A stretch of DNA of 64,000 bases from an uncultured Subdoligranulum sp. (GCF_963931595.1 NZ_OZ007030.1:1976481-2040480), one strand, 5' to 3'. Shown: positions 26,594 to 37,307, counted from the first letter of the stretch. Notes: generated by a model not told the origin, from the sequence alone. Translations and numbers: made by a program.

Positions 26594-29058
26594 TCATCCT
26601 CCTTTTTCAGTTCCTGGGGTTTGGTGGTCATAATGCGGTACAGCTCGGTGTTCTTGGGGAAATGGTCCACGAAAGGCAGGATCGTGGAGCCATAGAACAG
26701 CAGGCCCTCGCCCTCGCTGGAGTGGGTCACATAGGAAAGCTGGTGAGGGGAAATGCCCAGCTGCTTGGCGAGAATCTGCCGGTCCCCGCCCGCCTGGTTG
26801 AGCATATACACGAAGTCGGAGTTCTCAAAGATGTTCTCCACCTCGCGGGAAGAAAGCAAGTCTTTGACATTCTGCGTGATGCCGGTGGGGATGCCGCCCC
26901 ATTTTCTGAACCGCTTCCAAATCTCCACCGTGTAGGCGGCGGTCTGTTCCTCTTTCAGCAGCAGGTGCATCTCGTCGATGTAGTAACGGGTGGATTTGTG
27001 GGCAGTACGGTTGATGGTAACGCGGTTCCACACTTGGTCCTGGACCACCAGCATACCGATCTTTTTCAGCTGCTTGCCCAGCTCCTTGATGTCGTAGCAG
27101 ACGATACGGTTGTTGATGTCCACATTGCTCTGATGGTTAAACACATTGAGGGAGCCGGTCACATAGATTTCCAGCGCCGTGGCGATGTACTGCGCCTCTT
27201 TCTCGTCCTGCGCCCGCAGCAGGTTGTAGAGGTCCTCCAGGATGGGCATATTCTCCGGGCGGGGGTCATTGAGATAGTCCTGATACACCAGCCGCACACA
27301 GCGGTCAATGATGGTTTTCTGAACCGGCTGCAAGCCCTCTTTGCCGCCTACGATCAGCTCGCACAGAGACAGGATGAAGTCGGACTTGAGAGACAGCGGA
27401 CTTTCATCGTCCGAGTAGTCCAGGTTCAAATCCATAGGGTTAATGTAATTGCTGCTGGTGGGCGAAATCTTGATGACCTGCCCATGCAGGCGCTCCACCA
27501 AGGGCGCGTACTCGGCCTCCGGGTCGCAGATAATGATGTCATCATTGGTGAGCAGGAAACAGTTGGCGATCTCGCGCTTGGCGCTGAAGGACTTGCCGGA
27601 ACCAGGGGTGCCGAGAATCAGTCCATTGGGGTTTTTCAGCAGCTTGCGGTCCACCATGATGAGGTTGTTGGACAGGGCGTTGATACCGTAGTACAGCGCC
27701 TCTTTGCCGTTCTGGAAAAGCTCCTGGGTGGTGAACGGAACAAAGATAGCCGTGGAACTGGTGGTCAGCCCCCGCTGAATCTCGATCTGATTGAGGCCCA
27801 AGGGCAGCGCAGACATCAGCCCTTCTTCCTGCTGGAAGTCAAGCCTTGTCAGCTGGCAGTTGTACTTCTGTGCGATGGAACTGGCCTGGAACACATTGTT
27901 GCCCAGCTGCCGGGGATTGTCCGCCGTGTTCAGCACCAGGAAGGTCACAAGGAACATTCGCTCGTTTCGGCTCTGCAAATCCTGCAAGAGCTTCTTGGCC
28001 TCGGCACCGTAGGTGGCAAGGTCGGAGGGAATGATGTCCATGTCATATCCGGCGCGGACGGCTTTTTTCTGTTCCTCAATTTTGGATTTATCCAGGTCGG
28101 TGATTTTCCGCTTGACCGTCTTGATGGCCTTGATCTGATCTACGGACTGGATATGCAGGCTGACGATCAGAGAGCTTTCCATATCCAGAAAATCCGCCAG
28201 CATCCGGTCATTCAGCTCCGGGGCGAGGATCTGCAAAAAAGAAACAGCCCCGTATTTTTTACCCATACGGAACTGTTTGCCGGTGCGGAACTCGAAGCCG
28301 GACGGCGCGATGAAATCCTTGGTGGACAGACCGGACGGAGCCAGCCAGTCCCATTCAAAGCGGAACGGCACCTGTTCATCCATGTGGAAAATGCCGTGAA
28401 GCTGTGCCAGCCGCGCCTTGCCGTCCAGGGTCTCGGCGGCCACGCCCAGGCGTTTGAAGTTGTTGAGAATGTCGGTCTCAATGCGCTCCAGACGGGGCTT
28501 GGCGGCCTTGAGGCTGTCGGCGTCGATGCCGAAAGTCAGGTACTTGGTCTTGATAAGACCGTTGTTGCCTCTTGCCAGCTGGTTTTGCAGCATGGTGGTG
28601 TACTCCACCCGGATGCTGTCAAAATCATCCCCCTGGAGAGGAATGTTGATGGCGCGGGCAAAGGTCTCCTCAGAGGCTGCCAGGTTCAAAAAGGACAGCT
28701 GGAACTGAATGGAGCTGTCGAAGTAGTTGAGGAAATCGCACCAGCCCTCGAAGATCGCTGTCTTGTCCTCGTTCTGCGAGAGCTGATAGTTGATGTCCTG
28801 GAATTGGATGGTCTTTGTGTAGCGGCTGCCTGCCACACGGCAGATGCCGTCCGGCCACATCCGTTCATAGGGGATACTGTCCTGAGCCGATTTTTTCTTT
28901 TTGTCTGTGCGATTGGCACGGGCAATGGCAGCCTCGATCTGCTTTCTGTCGGCGCGGGACAGCTTTTTCATCTTTTTCTGATTAACCGGCTGCGCGGTCT
29001 TTTCGTCTTTTCCGAACAGCCGGTGCAGCCAGCTTTTGATTACCGTGAACAATGTCAT
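26590..29058 (-). CDS. virB4: VirB4-type conjugation ATPase
   Basis: About 822 residues from the ATG at 29058 (AAGGAGG just upstream; the spacing is short, and a TTG six bases on is an alternative). The N-terminus has a basic cytoplasmic region. The ATPase core has Walker A GTPGSGKSFSAKRE (about 480) and Walker B RYYIDEMHLLL (about 690). It also has the TGITQNVKDLLSSREVENIFENSDF block typical of TraE/VirB4 ATPases. It energises the type IV channel at the inner face of the membrane. The start lies inside the PrgI gene, so the two overlap by about 77 bases. Confidence 0.95.
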   Translation of the reverse strand: MTLFTVIKSWLHRLFGKDEKTAQPVNQKKMKKLSRADRKQIEAAIARANRTDKKKKSAQDSIPYERMWPDGICRVAGSRYTKTIQFQDINYQLSQNEDKTAIFEGWCDFLNYFDSSIQFQLSFLNLAASEETFARAINIPLQGDDFDSIRVEYTTMLQNQLARGNNGLIKTKYLTFGIDADSLKAAKPRLERIETDILNNFKRLGVAAETLDGKARLAQLHGIFHMDEQVPFRFEWDWLAPSGLSTKDFIAPSGFEFRTGKQFRMGKKYGAVSFLQILAPELNDRMLADFLDMESSLIVSLHIQSVDQIKAIKTVKRKITDLDKSKIEEQKKAVRAGYDMDIIPSDLATYGAEAKKLLQDLQSRNERMFLVTFLVLNTADNPRQLGNNVFQASSIAQKYNCQLTRLDFQQEEGLMSALPLGLNQIEIQRGLTTSSTAIFVPFTTQELFQNGKEALYYGINALSNNLIMVDRKLLKNPNGLILGTPGSGKSFSAKREIANCFLLTNDDIIICDPEAEYAPLVERLHGQVIKISPTSSNYINPMDLNLDYSDDESPLSLKSDFILSLCELIVGGKEGLQPVQKTIIDRCVRLVYQDYLNDPRPENMPILEDLYNLLRAQDEKEAQYIATALEIYVTGSLNVFNHQSNVDINNRIVCYDIKELGKQLKKIGMLVVQDQVWNRVTINRTAHKSTRYYIDEMHLLLKEEQTAAYTVEIWKRFRKWGGIPTGITQNVKDLLSSREVENIFENSDFVYMLNQAGGDRQILAKQLGISPHQLSYVTHSSEGEGLLFYGSTILPFVDHFPKNTELYRIMTTKPQELKKEDE

Positions 29059-29404
29059 ACACCTCCTTGTCGAGTTTTTCCTGCCGTTCCAAAACGGCAT
29101 AGAAGTTGTTGGTCTGATACGGGCGCTCCTTGGGCCGGATGACGGCCACCTTGATGATATTGCCCACGATCTTTTCCAGGGGCTGACCGTGTTTTTCATA
29201 CATCGCCAGCATGAAGAAGGGCAGCATGACCAGCATCATACACATGGCAGCCACGCTGTTTCCCACAGGCCCCCGGAGCAGGAAGAAAAGCGGTACGCCG
29301 ATCAGCGCACCGCCGCCGAAGCAGACAAGCTGCCTCTTGGTTAAGTTGAACGCGACCTTGGTTTTGACTTTCGTAAGATCCTTGGGTACAGGTACATAAG
29401 CCAA
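28982..29404 (-). CDS. PrgI-family membrane protein of the conjugation channel
   Basis: This 140-residue protein begins MAYVPVPKDLTKVKTKVAFNLTKRQL, the PrgI signature, followed by two transmembrane helices (FGGGALIGVPLFFLL and SVAAMCMMLVMLPFFMLAM) and a basic cytoplasmic tail. PrgI (VirB3-like) helps anchor VirB4 to the membrane. It lies directly between virB6 and virB4, and its end overlaps virB4. Confidence 0.9.
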   Translation of the reverse strand: MAYVPVPKDLTKVKTKVAFNLTKRQLVCFGGGALIGVPLFFLLRGPVGNSVAAMCMMLVMLPFFMLAMYEKHGQPLEKIVGNIIKVAVIRPKERPYQTNNFYAVLERQEKLDKEVYDIVHGNQKLAAPAVRKRRKDRAAG

Positions 29405-29424
29405 AGGGATTACCTCCTTCCTGG

Positions 29425-30294
29425 TTAATGTGCATTGAAAACGGATTTTGCGAGGCTGCCGGTCTTAAAGAGCGTAAAGCACAACAGGACCGTATAGCCC
29501 ACGCAGCTCCAGATGGCCATAATGATGTCGGATTCGGTGGCAATACTCTGCACCAGCACGGCGTAGATCGCCACACAGACGATGATGAGAAATGCCTGGA
29601 AGCCCAGGGCGATCAACGAGCGCAGATAGTTCTGGCCCATACCGCCCCATTCCTTGCCCATCATGGTGGCCATAGGGATGGGAGCCACCGAGGTCACAAG
29701 GTAAATCTCAATCATACGGCCATAAATCACGATAAAGATACAAATGTAAAGCGCCCACATGGTAATGCCGATAAAGAGCGACTGGAACCACAGGCCGAAC
29801 AGCGGCCCCAGGTCCATATCCATCAGCCGGGACTCCATATCGGTCATGACAGAGGAGATGTCGATGGAAGCGTCGGAACCGATGATGCCCGCCGCCTGCG
29901 CCACCACACTTTGAGCTGCGTCAAACACGCCCATCACGATGTTCCAGGTGTTTGAGACGATGAGGATGGCAGCGGCAGATTTGAACACCCATTTGAAGAT
30001 CATCCAGGTGTCCACATCATGCAGGTTGTTCTTGTCGGTAATCATCTGAATCAGCTCCAGCGTCATCACGATAGCCAGGATCACGCCAGCAATCGGCACC
30101 ATGATGGAGTTGGAGAGATTTTGGATCATGCTGAAAATACTCCCGTTCCAGCCCTGAGGGGTCTGGCCCACCTGTGTCGCAATGTCTGCGACCTGCTGGT
30201 TCACGCTATCGAACATCCCCGATAAGTTGCTCATAATGCCGCCTACCAACATTTCCTTGAGCCAGTCAGTAAGGGCATCGAGTAAGAAATCCAT
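29425..30294 (-). CDS. VirB6/TrbL-like polytopic membrane protein
   Basis: This 289-residue protein has at least five hydrophobic segments (for example MVPIAGVILAIVMTLELIQMI, SAAAILIVSNTWNIVMGVF, ALGFQAFLIIVCVAIYAVLV). The GRMIEIYLVTSVAPIPMATMMGKEWGGMGQNYLRSLIALGFQ block is typical of TrbL/VirB6 proteins of clostridial ICEs. It forms part of the inner-membrane channel. The intact order would be maff2 then this gene, and the maff2 C-terminal remnant lies directly upstream. Confidence 0.9.
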   Translation of the reverse strand: MDFLLDALTDWLKEMLVGGIMSNLSGMFDSVNQQVADIATQVGQTPQGWNGSIFSMIQNLSNSIMVPIAGVILAIVMTLELIQMITDKNNLHDVDTWMIFKWVFKSAAAILIVSNTWNIVMGVFDAAQSVVAQAAGIIGSDASIDISSVMTDMESRLMDMDLGPLFGLWFQSLFIGITMWALYICIFIVIYGRMIEIYLVTSVAPIPMATMMGKEWGGMGQNYLRSLIALGFQAFLIIVCVAIYAVLVQSIATESDIIMAIWSCVGYTVLLCFTLFKTGSLAKSVFNAH

Positions 30295-30311
30295 ACGGTG
30301 TCAACCTCCTT

Positions 30312-30345
30312 TCAGCCGCCCCCGCTTGGGGGCAGGGGCGGCAAG
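30312..30345 (-). other. GC-rich hairpin between maff2 and virB6
   Basis: On the minus strand GCCGCCCC and GGGGGCGGC form a strong stem-loop between the maff2 stop and the virB6 ribosome binding site. There is no U tract, so mRNA processing or stability is more likely than termination. Confidence 0.4.
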
Positions 30346-30377
30346 GATTTCTTATGACAGCTTAACGACGGGAGCGA

Positions 30378-30473
30378 TCAGACGGTGAACAGGCTGGAGA
30401 GCAGGGGTACGAGGACCATGCCGACCACGGCGACGCCAGCGCCAGCCATGAGCTGCTTCATGCCCTGGGACTT
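30378..30473 (-). pseudogene. Maff2 small membrane protein, C-terminal half (split by element 1)
   Basis: From the AAG codon at 30473 the frame reads KSQGMKQLMAGAGVAVVGM and ends in LVPLLSSLFTV with a TGA at 30378-30380. This is the second half of a Maff2-family small integral membrane protein of the conjugation operon. The first half is at 41288-41412. Joining them across the shared AA gives 219 bases, or 72 residues, with no frame change. The gene is split by element 1, not decayed, and excision would restore it. Confidence 0.9.
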
Positions 30474-30561
30474 TGCTTATGTGCGATAAAGAAGTAATAG
30501 AAGTGTAAAAAATTTTGCCGTTCCTATCCGGCACAAAGGGCTGTGTCGGATGGGTCGGGCG

Positions 30562-32252
<1,691 letters not shown>

Positions 32253-32292
32253 TATAGCGGCAAAAGTGTAAAATCAGCTTCTTTATGGTTTG

Positions 32293-32481
32293 TCAAATTG
32301 CCGGTTTTTGTGTAGCAGCGGCTTCCGCTTCCAGTACCCGCGCCATTTTGTCGGCGGCGGTGGTCGTGGTGTCTTTCTTGAAATAGCCGGACACGACAAG
32401 GACGGAATTGCCCATGCGGATTTCCGTCACGCAGTCGGGGCGGCGGGCGGTGCGGGTGTCGTGCTGCTTGTTATCTGTCAT
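32293..32481 (-). CDS. tnpW: TnpW-family small protein
   Basis: From the ATG at 32481 (AAAGGAG upstream) this 62-residue protein contains RRPDCVTEIRMGNSVLVVSGYFKKDTTTTAADKMARVLEAE, the TnpW family core known from Tn4451-like elements. It lies directly before the serine recombinase gene. The family is small and uncharacterised; a recombination or regulatory accessory role is inference. Confidence 0.8.
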   Translation of the reverse strand: MTDNKQHDTRTARRPDCVTEIRMGNSVLVVSGYFKKDTTTTAADKMARVLEAEAAATQKPAI

Positions 32482-32495
32482 AGGCAATACTCCTT

Positions 32496-33338
32496 TCAGT
32501 CGGTAATCAGTTTCTTCATGCTCTCCATTTTCCGCTGCGCGGCTTCCTGCCGGAAGTTGTCGCCGGTAAAGCGTACCGGGACGCACATGGAAAGCAGGCG
32601 GTCATAAATCCGGGAATGGGCGGTGTCCTCCGGGTTCCGCAGGTCGTCCAGCGTGAGGTTGGTCGTGACGATCAGCGGCTTGCCGCTGCGGTAACGGCTG
32701 TCAATCACATTGAAAACCTGTTCCAGCCCGTACTCGGTGCCGCGCTCCATGCCGAAGTCGTCAATGATAAGCAGCGGATAGCGGCAAAGGCGGGAAATGT
32801 ACTCGTTGCGGTTCTCAAAGCTGGCGGCAAGGTCGTTGAGGATAAGGGCAAAATTCGTCATGTGGACGGGGATTTCTTTCTCCATAAGGGCGTTTGCGAT
32901 ACAGCCCGCAAGGTAGCTTTTCCCGGTTCCCACGCCGCCCCAGAACAGGCAGCCGATATTGTCGGCTCGCATATCCTCCCAGTGTTCCACATACCGGCGG
33001 GCAATCCCGGCCTGCGGGTTCCTGCCGTTGTCGTTCTCAAAAGTCCAGTCCCGCATGGTGGGGTCGGTAAAGCCCCGGCGTTTCAGTTCCTCCACGGTGT
33101 CAAAGTGCCTGCGCCGCTTCTCGGCGGCCTCCCGTTCCTCGCGGGCGGCTCTCTGGCAGTCGCACTCTGCCGGGTGGCGGTCGCGGCCAAAGATAGCGGC
33201 CTTATCCGGCGCAAAATAGGCTTCTTTCGGCTTGCGGCACCTGCCGCAGTACAGTAAACCGTCCTCGCCGGTGTAGTCCTCCGGCTCCGGGGTGGCAGTC
33301 GTCATATTCTCCAAAACAGCGTTGATTTCGTTCTTCAT
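32496..33338 (-). CDS. DnaC/IstB-like ATPase (helicase loader)
   Basis: From the ATG at 33338 this is a 280-residue protein. An N-terminal zinc-binding patch (CGRCRKPKEAYFA...CDCQ) is followed by an AAA+ domain with Walker A FWGGVGTGKSYLAGCIANAL and Walker B LLIIDDFGMERG. DnaC-like ATPases load the replicative helicase at plasmid-type origins. Its start overlaps the repA stop (ATGA), so RepA and the loader are made together. Confidence 0.9.
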   Translation of the reverse strand: MKNEINAVLENMTTATPEPEDYTGEDGLLYCGRCRKPKEAYFAPDKAAIFGRDRHPAECDCQRAAREEREAAEKRRRHFDTVEELKRRGFTDPTMRDWTFENDNGRNPQAGIARRYVEHWEDMRADNIGCLFWGGVGTGKSYLAGCIANALMEKEIPVHMTNFALILNDLAASFENRNEYISRLCRYPLLIIDDFGMERGTEYGLEQVFNVIDSRYRSGKPLIVTTNLTLDDLRNPEDTAHSRIYDRLLSMCVPVRFTGDNFRQEAAQRKMESMKKLITD

Positions 33339-34066
33339 AAACTCTCGCCCTCCTTGCATGAGTAGTCAGGGATGCCCTTTTTCGGGGCGCCCTTTTTGTC
33401 GTTCCCCGCCCATATCCGAAGGGCGGCGGCATAGTTCTGGTAGCTTTTCCCGCTGGCGGCAAGGTAGCGGCTCATTTCCTCGATGAACCGTTCCAGCCTG
33501 TCGGGGTACTCTGCCTGCAACTCGTCGTATTCGGTCTTTGACAGAAAAATATTCTGGTATCGGCCATAGGGTGCGGGCGGCTCCCCACTCGCTCCCATTG
33601 TTTGGCTCTCTGTAAGGTTGTTTATAGTAGTTTGGTTAGGGGACGGTTTTCCGACCATCATAAGGTCGGTTTTCTGACCATCAGTAGGTCGGTTTTCCGG
33701 CTCTGTGAGGGTCGGTTTTCCGGCCATCAGTTGGTCGGAAAACTGTACCTGTGGCACACGTGGCACTTTCACATATAGCCGGTTCGGTGCGGAGAAGCCG
33801 CCCCGTTCCCGTTCCAGCAGCCCCGCCGTGTCCAGTTCATTCAGCGCCCCCTTTATGGTGGTGCTGCCTTTATCCAGTATTTCGGCTATCTCCGCGATGG
33901 GATAGATAATATAAATCCTGCCCTCGCCGTCCTGCCACTTGTTCTTCTGGGAGAGGGTGGAGCGGTCTAACAGCAGCGCATAGAGCAGCTTGGCGGTCTG
34001 GGAAATCTCCATTTTCAGCAGGAAACGGGGATAGGGCAGATAGGCGGGCAGCTTCGTGTCTGCCAT
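33335..34066 (-). CDS. repA: replication initiator RepA (RepA_N-like) of element 1
   Basis: The protein begins MADTKLPAYLPYPRFLLKMEISQTAKLLYALLLDRSTLSQKN and has the N-terminal winged-helix domain (IYPIAEIAEILDKGSTTIKGALNELDTAGLLER) of RepA_N-type initiators. The C-terminal part matches the usual YPDRLERFIEEMSRYLAASGKSYQNYAAALRIW block. The ATG at 34066 has no ribosome binding site at normal distance. A strong GGGAGGTGAT instead faces an ATC codon at 34081 that would read IADYIMADTK. Four iterons lie in the central coding region. Confidence 0.9.
   Translation of the reverse strand: MADTKLPAYLPYPRFLLKMEISQTAKLLYALLLDRSTLSQKNKWQDGEGRIYIIYPIAEIAEILDKGSTTIKGALNELDTAGLLERERGGFSAPNRLYVKVPRVPQVQFSDQLMAGKPTLTEPENRPTDGQKTDLMMVGKPSPNQTTINNLTESQTMGASGEPPAPYGRYQNIFLSKTEYDELQAEYPDRLERFIEEMSRYLAASGKSYQNYAAALRIWAGNDKKGAPKKGIPDYSCKEGESL
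33641..33729. repeat. four iterons inside repA (candidate replication origin)
   Basis: Four copies of a roughly 20-bp unit with core CGGTTTTC(C/T)G start at 33641, 33664, 33687 and 33710, an exact 23-bp period. A reversed copy (GGTCGGAAAAC) follows at about 33733. The period is not a multiple of three, so the coded residues differ between copies and the repeats must be conserved as DNA. RepA_N plasmids are known to carry their origin inside the rep gene. Confidence 0.75.
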
Positions 34067-34201
34067 GATATAATCAGCGATAGGATCACCTCCCTGTGTT
34101 CGGGTTGATTTTGGCGGTTTGTACGCATTTAGGACGGCGTTTCCGGGGGAAAAGGATAAATGTATCGCGTACCCTTTGACACCCACGAAAAAAGCCTTGA
34201 T

Positions 34202-34588
34202 TTATGCGGGTTTGAAAGGCTCTAAAGCGTGACATTTCTGCCTTTGTTTCCGCTTTCGCTCGGCGGCTTTGATTTTCTTCATGCGTCCGGCGCAGCCGGG
34301 GCAGTATTTTCCCCGGTTGGATTTGGGGACAAAGGCCGCGCCGCAGACGGCGCACCGTTTCCGGCTCCCCCGGTACAAGAGGGCTGCGGCCAGCTCCCCG
34401 TCAAGGGGCAGGACAGCCACACGGAACCAGCGGCACATGAGGGAAAAGGAAATGCTCTGGACGCATACGCAAGGCTCCCCGTCGTCCAACAGCAGGCAGT
34501 TCCCCTCGTCGTAGTTACAGCACTCATGCACCAGCCGCCGCGCCCGCCGGTGCTGGCGGTAGTCCATTCTCGGCAGCTTATCGCTCAT
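34202..34588 (-). CDS. cysteine-rich VLP-domain protein
   Basis: From the ATG at 34588 (AAAGGAG upstream) this 128-residue protein has the sequence CCNYDEGNCLLLDDGEPCVCVQSIS, then CRWFRVAVLPLDGEL, and a zinc ribbon CAVCGAAFVPKSNRGKYCPGC. These mark the cysteine-rich VLP family of mobilizable elements. A basic C-terminus (KRKQRQK) suggests nucleic-acid binding. It overlaps the relaxase end by 11 bases. Confidence 0.85.
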   Translation of the reverse strand: MSDKLPRMDYRQHRRARRLVHECCNYDEGNCLLLDDGEPCVCVQSISFSLMCRWFRVAVLPLDGELAAALLYRGSRKRCAVCGAAFVPKSNRGKYCPGCAGRMKKIKAAERKRKQRQKCHALEPFKPA

Positions 34589-36212
34589 GGCTCTGCTCCT
34601 TTCTGCGGTGCGGCTCGCTCCGGCGCAAAATCTGGTCGATGTTCCGCTTGACGGTCTGCAACTCCGTGTACCGCTGCTTCTGTTCGTGGTAGGTGTTATA
34701 CAGGCTGGATTTCTTGGAAACAAGCTGCTCGATCTCGTCCTGCAACGCTTTCCGGGCGGGCAGCTTGGTAATGCCATGCTCCCGGAAATACCGGGCGGCT
34801 GCGTCGGCTATGATAAAATCGCTCTCATGTGCCTGCCGGTATGCGGCGCGGGCTTTCTCGGATTTCTGCGCTTTCAGCCCGTCGCGGGCGGGCTTGGTCT
34901 TGGCGTAGGCAAGTACCTGCCGCTGCAACTCCTTTTTCCCTTGCAGCTTCGTTTCCAGTGCTTTCAGCTTGCCGCTGGTCTGGCGCATTTCCTGATAGGC
35001 GGTATCAACGGCGGCTTCCAACTGCTCCGGGGAAGTGAAGCCGTATTCCTGATACACATTCAGCGTCGCGGCCATTTGTTTGAGGTTGTGCATGGTCGCC
35101 CAGCGTTCATAGCCCCGGCCTTTGCCCTCGGCTTTCTTCTGCTCAATGTCCACAAGCCGCTGCACACCGTCCTGTTTCGGGGCGGTTTGAGGGGCTTTTG
35201 TGGGCTGTATGCCGGTTTTCCCACGCCGGGGGTATTCGAGTATGGCCGCGGCCTTTTCTGTGGCTCTGGCGGCGTTCTGCTCCAAAACGGCAAGGACAGC
35301 GGCGCGGTCAAAGTCGTCACCCAGCTTCCGGGCGGTAATGGGCTTTGTCCTGTCCGGCGTAAGGTAGGAAAGCCGCCCCCGGCTCTCCTTGACGGCCACG
35401 CCCTCCCGCAGCAGCAGAGAGGAAAAGTCCTCGAATGAGGCCGCTGTAGACAGCGCGGCGCGTATGGTCTGCCGCAGCTTCTCCTTGTTCGTTTCAAACT
35501 TGGTCTGCCGGGGCGTGATACCGCCTGCAATCATGGGGGCGTTCTGCCTGTCCAGTGCGGCCTGTCCCTTTTTCTGCGCCCAATACTCCCGGTCTGTGAC
35601 GCGGTTCTTGCTGCCGTTCAAGAGGTCGATTTGGTAAAGCCCCTCCCGGTGGCACATCTCCATGACTTCGGACTTGAAGTAGCGCAAGGCCGCGTCGGTA
35701 CAGCGGTGCTTGCAACCGGCTTTCGTGTCGGCTGGCCTGTCCATGTAGGGCAGGAACGGCACTTCCTCAATCCGCAGGCTGTTAATGACGATATGCACAT
35801 GGATATTTCCGCTGTGGTTATGCCCGTCCGGGTGGGTGCATACAAGGGCTTGGTGGCCGGGGAAATGCTCGGCGCAAAACTTCTCGCCCAACTCCTGCGC
35901 CCGGTCTACGGTCAAGCCGTTGTCCGGGCCGTCCCGTGGGTCAAAGCTGATGATATAGTGGTGGCTTTTCACATCTTCCCGCCGCTGGTTCTTCTCATAG
36001 CGGAGATTTGCTCGCATACAGGCAACGGCAAAATCCTCCCCGCCGCAGTTCAGCGTGGACAGCCGGTAGTCCTCGCGGGGGATAAGCCTGCCGGTTTCAT
36101 CAAGGACGGGTTTCATGGTAAACTCGTCATGCTCAAAAAGCAGGTATTGCTCGGCGGCTCCGTAGTCGGCGTTTTTAGAGTTGATATGCTTGAGTGTTGC
36201 CAACTGCGTCAC
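34578..36212 (-). CDS. relaxase of element 1
   Basis: This 544-residue MobA/VirD2-type relaxase has the metal-binding motif HNHSGNIHVHIVINS near residues 130-145, preceded by KSHHYIISFDP. A C-terminal coiled coil (KLKALETKLQGKKELQRQVLAY, DEIEQLVSKKSSLYNTYHEQ) follows. It nicks the oriT of the element so that a helper conjugation system can transfer it. Its start overlaps the mobC end by 38 bases. Confidence 0.9.
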   Translation of the reverse strand: MTQLATLKHINSKNADYGAAEQYLLFEHDEFTMKPVLDETGRLIPREDYRLSTLNCGGEDFAVACMRANLRYEKNQRREDVKSHHYIISFDPRDGPDNGLTVDRAQELGEKFCAEHFPGHQALVCTHPDGHNHSGNIHVHIVINSLRIEEVPFLPYMDRPADTKAGCKHRCTDAALRYFKSEVMEMCHREGLYQIDLLNGSKNRVTDREYWAQKKGQAALDRQNAPMIAGGITPRQTKFETNKEKLRQTIRAALSTAASFEDFSSLLLREGVAVKESRGRLSYLTPDRTKPITARKLGDDFDRAAVLAVLEQNAARATEKAAAILEYPRRGKTGIQPTKAPQTAPKQDGVQRLVDIEQKKAEGKGRGYERWATMHNLKQMAATLNVYQEYGFTSPEQLEAAVDTAYQEMRQTSGKLKALETKLQGKKELQRQVLAYAKTKPARDGLKAQKSEKARAAYRQAHESDFIIADAAARYFREHGITKLPARKALQDEIEQLVSKKSSLYNTYHEQKQRYTELQTVKRNIDQILRRSEPHRRKEQSHER

Positions 36213-36573
36213 CTACTTTCTTGAGGACTTCATACTTGAGGGCGGCAAGGTCGGCTATGGCGGCGCGTACCTCACCGGACAGCGCATTGTAGGGCGCGCC
36301 GTACTCATTCAGATACCGGGCTATCTGGTTGAGGTTGCCGCCGATCCTGCCGTACTCGGCTGTGAGTTTCCCGACAGCGGAAAGCAGCTCGTCATTGACC
36401 GCTGACACATGGATAACGGGGCGTATGGCGGTGCGCCGTATCGCCTGCCGGAGAAATTCGGACTGGCTGATACCATAGGGCGCAAGCCGCGCTGTGAAGT
36501 CGGCGTATTCTTCTTCGGACAGCCGGGTTTTCACAACGCGGCTGCGGTGGGGCGTGTTGTATTTCTTTCGCAT
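36175..36573 (-). CDS. mobC: MobC relaxosome accessory protein of element 1
   Basis: From the ATG at 36573 (GAAAGGAGG upstream) this 132-residue protein has an RHH-like N-terminus (RVVKTRLSEEEYADFTARLAPYGISQSEFLRQAI) and the GRIGGNLNQIARYLNEYG motif of MobC proteins. It overlaps the relaxase. The upstream 520-bp gap is rich in hairpins and is the expected site of oriT. Confidence 0.9.
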   Translation of the reverse strand: MRKKYNTPHRSRVVKTRLSEEEYADFTARLAPYGISQSEFLRQAIRRTAIRPVIHVSAVNDELLSAVGKLTAEYGRIGGNLNQIARYLNEYGAPYNALSGEVRAAIADLAALKYEVLKKVGDAVGNTQAYQL

Positions 36574-37021
36574 GGTCGTGACCTCCTTTCTTGCCGCATG
36601 AGCGCGGCGGGGATAAGCGGCGCAAGCCGCAAAGCAGGGTTTGGGGAAGGCACTCCCCAACAAGTTTCCCGCGAGGGGCAAAACCGCAGAATTGCGGATT
36701 TTGGCACCGTGGTAGAAACTTGCTCTCCGTGACTGCAAACTTTCTCTCACTTCCGTCCGCCACTTTTTTGGAAAACTGCAACCACAAAAGTTTGTTTCTC
36801 TTTTTCTGCTACTACTAATCCTGTAAAGGGCATTCCTGCCCGCTTTCGCTAAAATGACACCGGACGCAGTGGTTTCTACCCGGTGTTGGAGAAATCCTTT
36901 CTCTTTGCCCTCTACTACGGGTAAATGCTCCAAATGCCAAACACCAGGGCAGAAAAATTCCCTCCTCGCTTACTACTACAACCGGCAGGGGGCAAAATGG
37001 CCGGGAGCGGAGCCGGACAAC
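36574..37021. other. gene-free region upstream of mobC, candidate oriT of element 1
   Basis: No credible gene is visible. Several perfect hairpins occur: GCGGC-GCAA-GCCGC, TTGGGGA-AGGCAC-TCCCCAA (near 36640-36660) and CCGCA-GAAT-TGCGG (near 36686). Clustered hairpins directly before mobC/relaxase genes are the usual layout of a transfer origin; the nick site is not identified. Confidence 0.5.
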
Positions 37022-37059
37022 AAAAAAAGCAGTAAATCTTTTTCAAGACTTACTGCTTT
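37022..37059 (-). terminator. Rho-independent terminator after the HTH gene
   Basis: On the minus strand AAAGCAGTAAGTC and GATTTACTGCTTT pair around TTGAAAAA and are followed by a T tract. It ends the sigma/HTH transcript before the oriT region. Confidence 0.85.
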
Positions 37060-37094
37060 CGCTGGCCGCGTCGGTGGCGGCTGGTATTCAGTTT

Positions 37095-37307
37095 TTATGA
37101 CTTGTCCGGTGGTTCGTCAAGCCGGAACTTGAATTGACAGTCAATTAACCGCTGCTTTACATAGTCCTCCACCTCGGCGTTGACCTGCCCGTTCACTTTT
37201 GAGAAATAGCGGATATATCCGGCGTAGTGGAGCAGGACAGCGTTCACGGCTTCTGGGTCGCCCTCACGGGCTTTGAGGATTGTTTCATAGGGGAGAAGTC
37301 TACTCAT
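37095..37307 (-). CDS. helix-turn-helix protein (Tn916 Orf8-like)
   Basis: This 70-residue protein (MSRLLPYETILKAREGDPEAVNAVLLHYAGYIRYFSKV...) resembles the small HTH protein encoded beside the sigma-like factor in Tn916-type elements. The EGDPEAVNAVLLHYAGYI part is like sigma region 2. It overlaps the sigma-like gene by eight bases, so the two are likely made together. Confidence 0.8.
   Translation of the reverse strand: MSRLLPYETILKAREGDPEAVNAVLLHYAGYIRYFSKVNGQVNAEVEDYVKQRLIDCQFKFRLDEPPDKS

Noticed and set aside
33641..33745. Regularly spaced repeats considered as a CRISPR array
   Set aside because: The spacers are only three bases, the repeats lie within repA and no cas gene is near; iterons explain them better.
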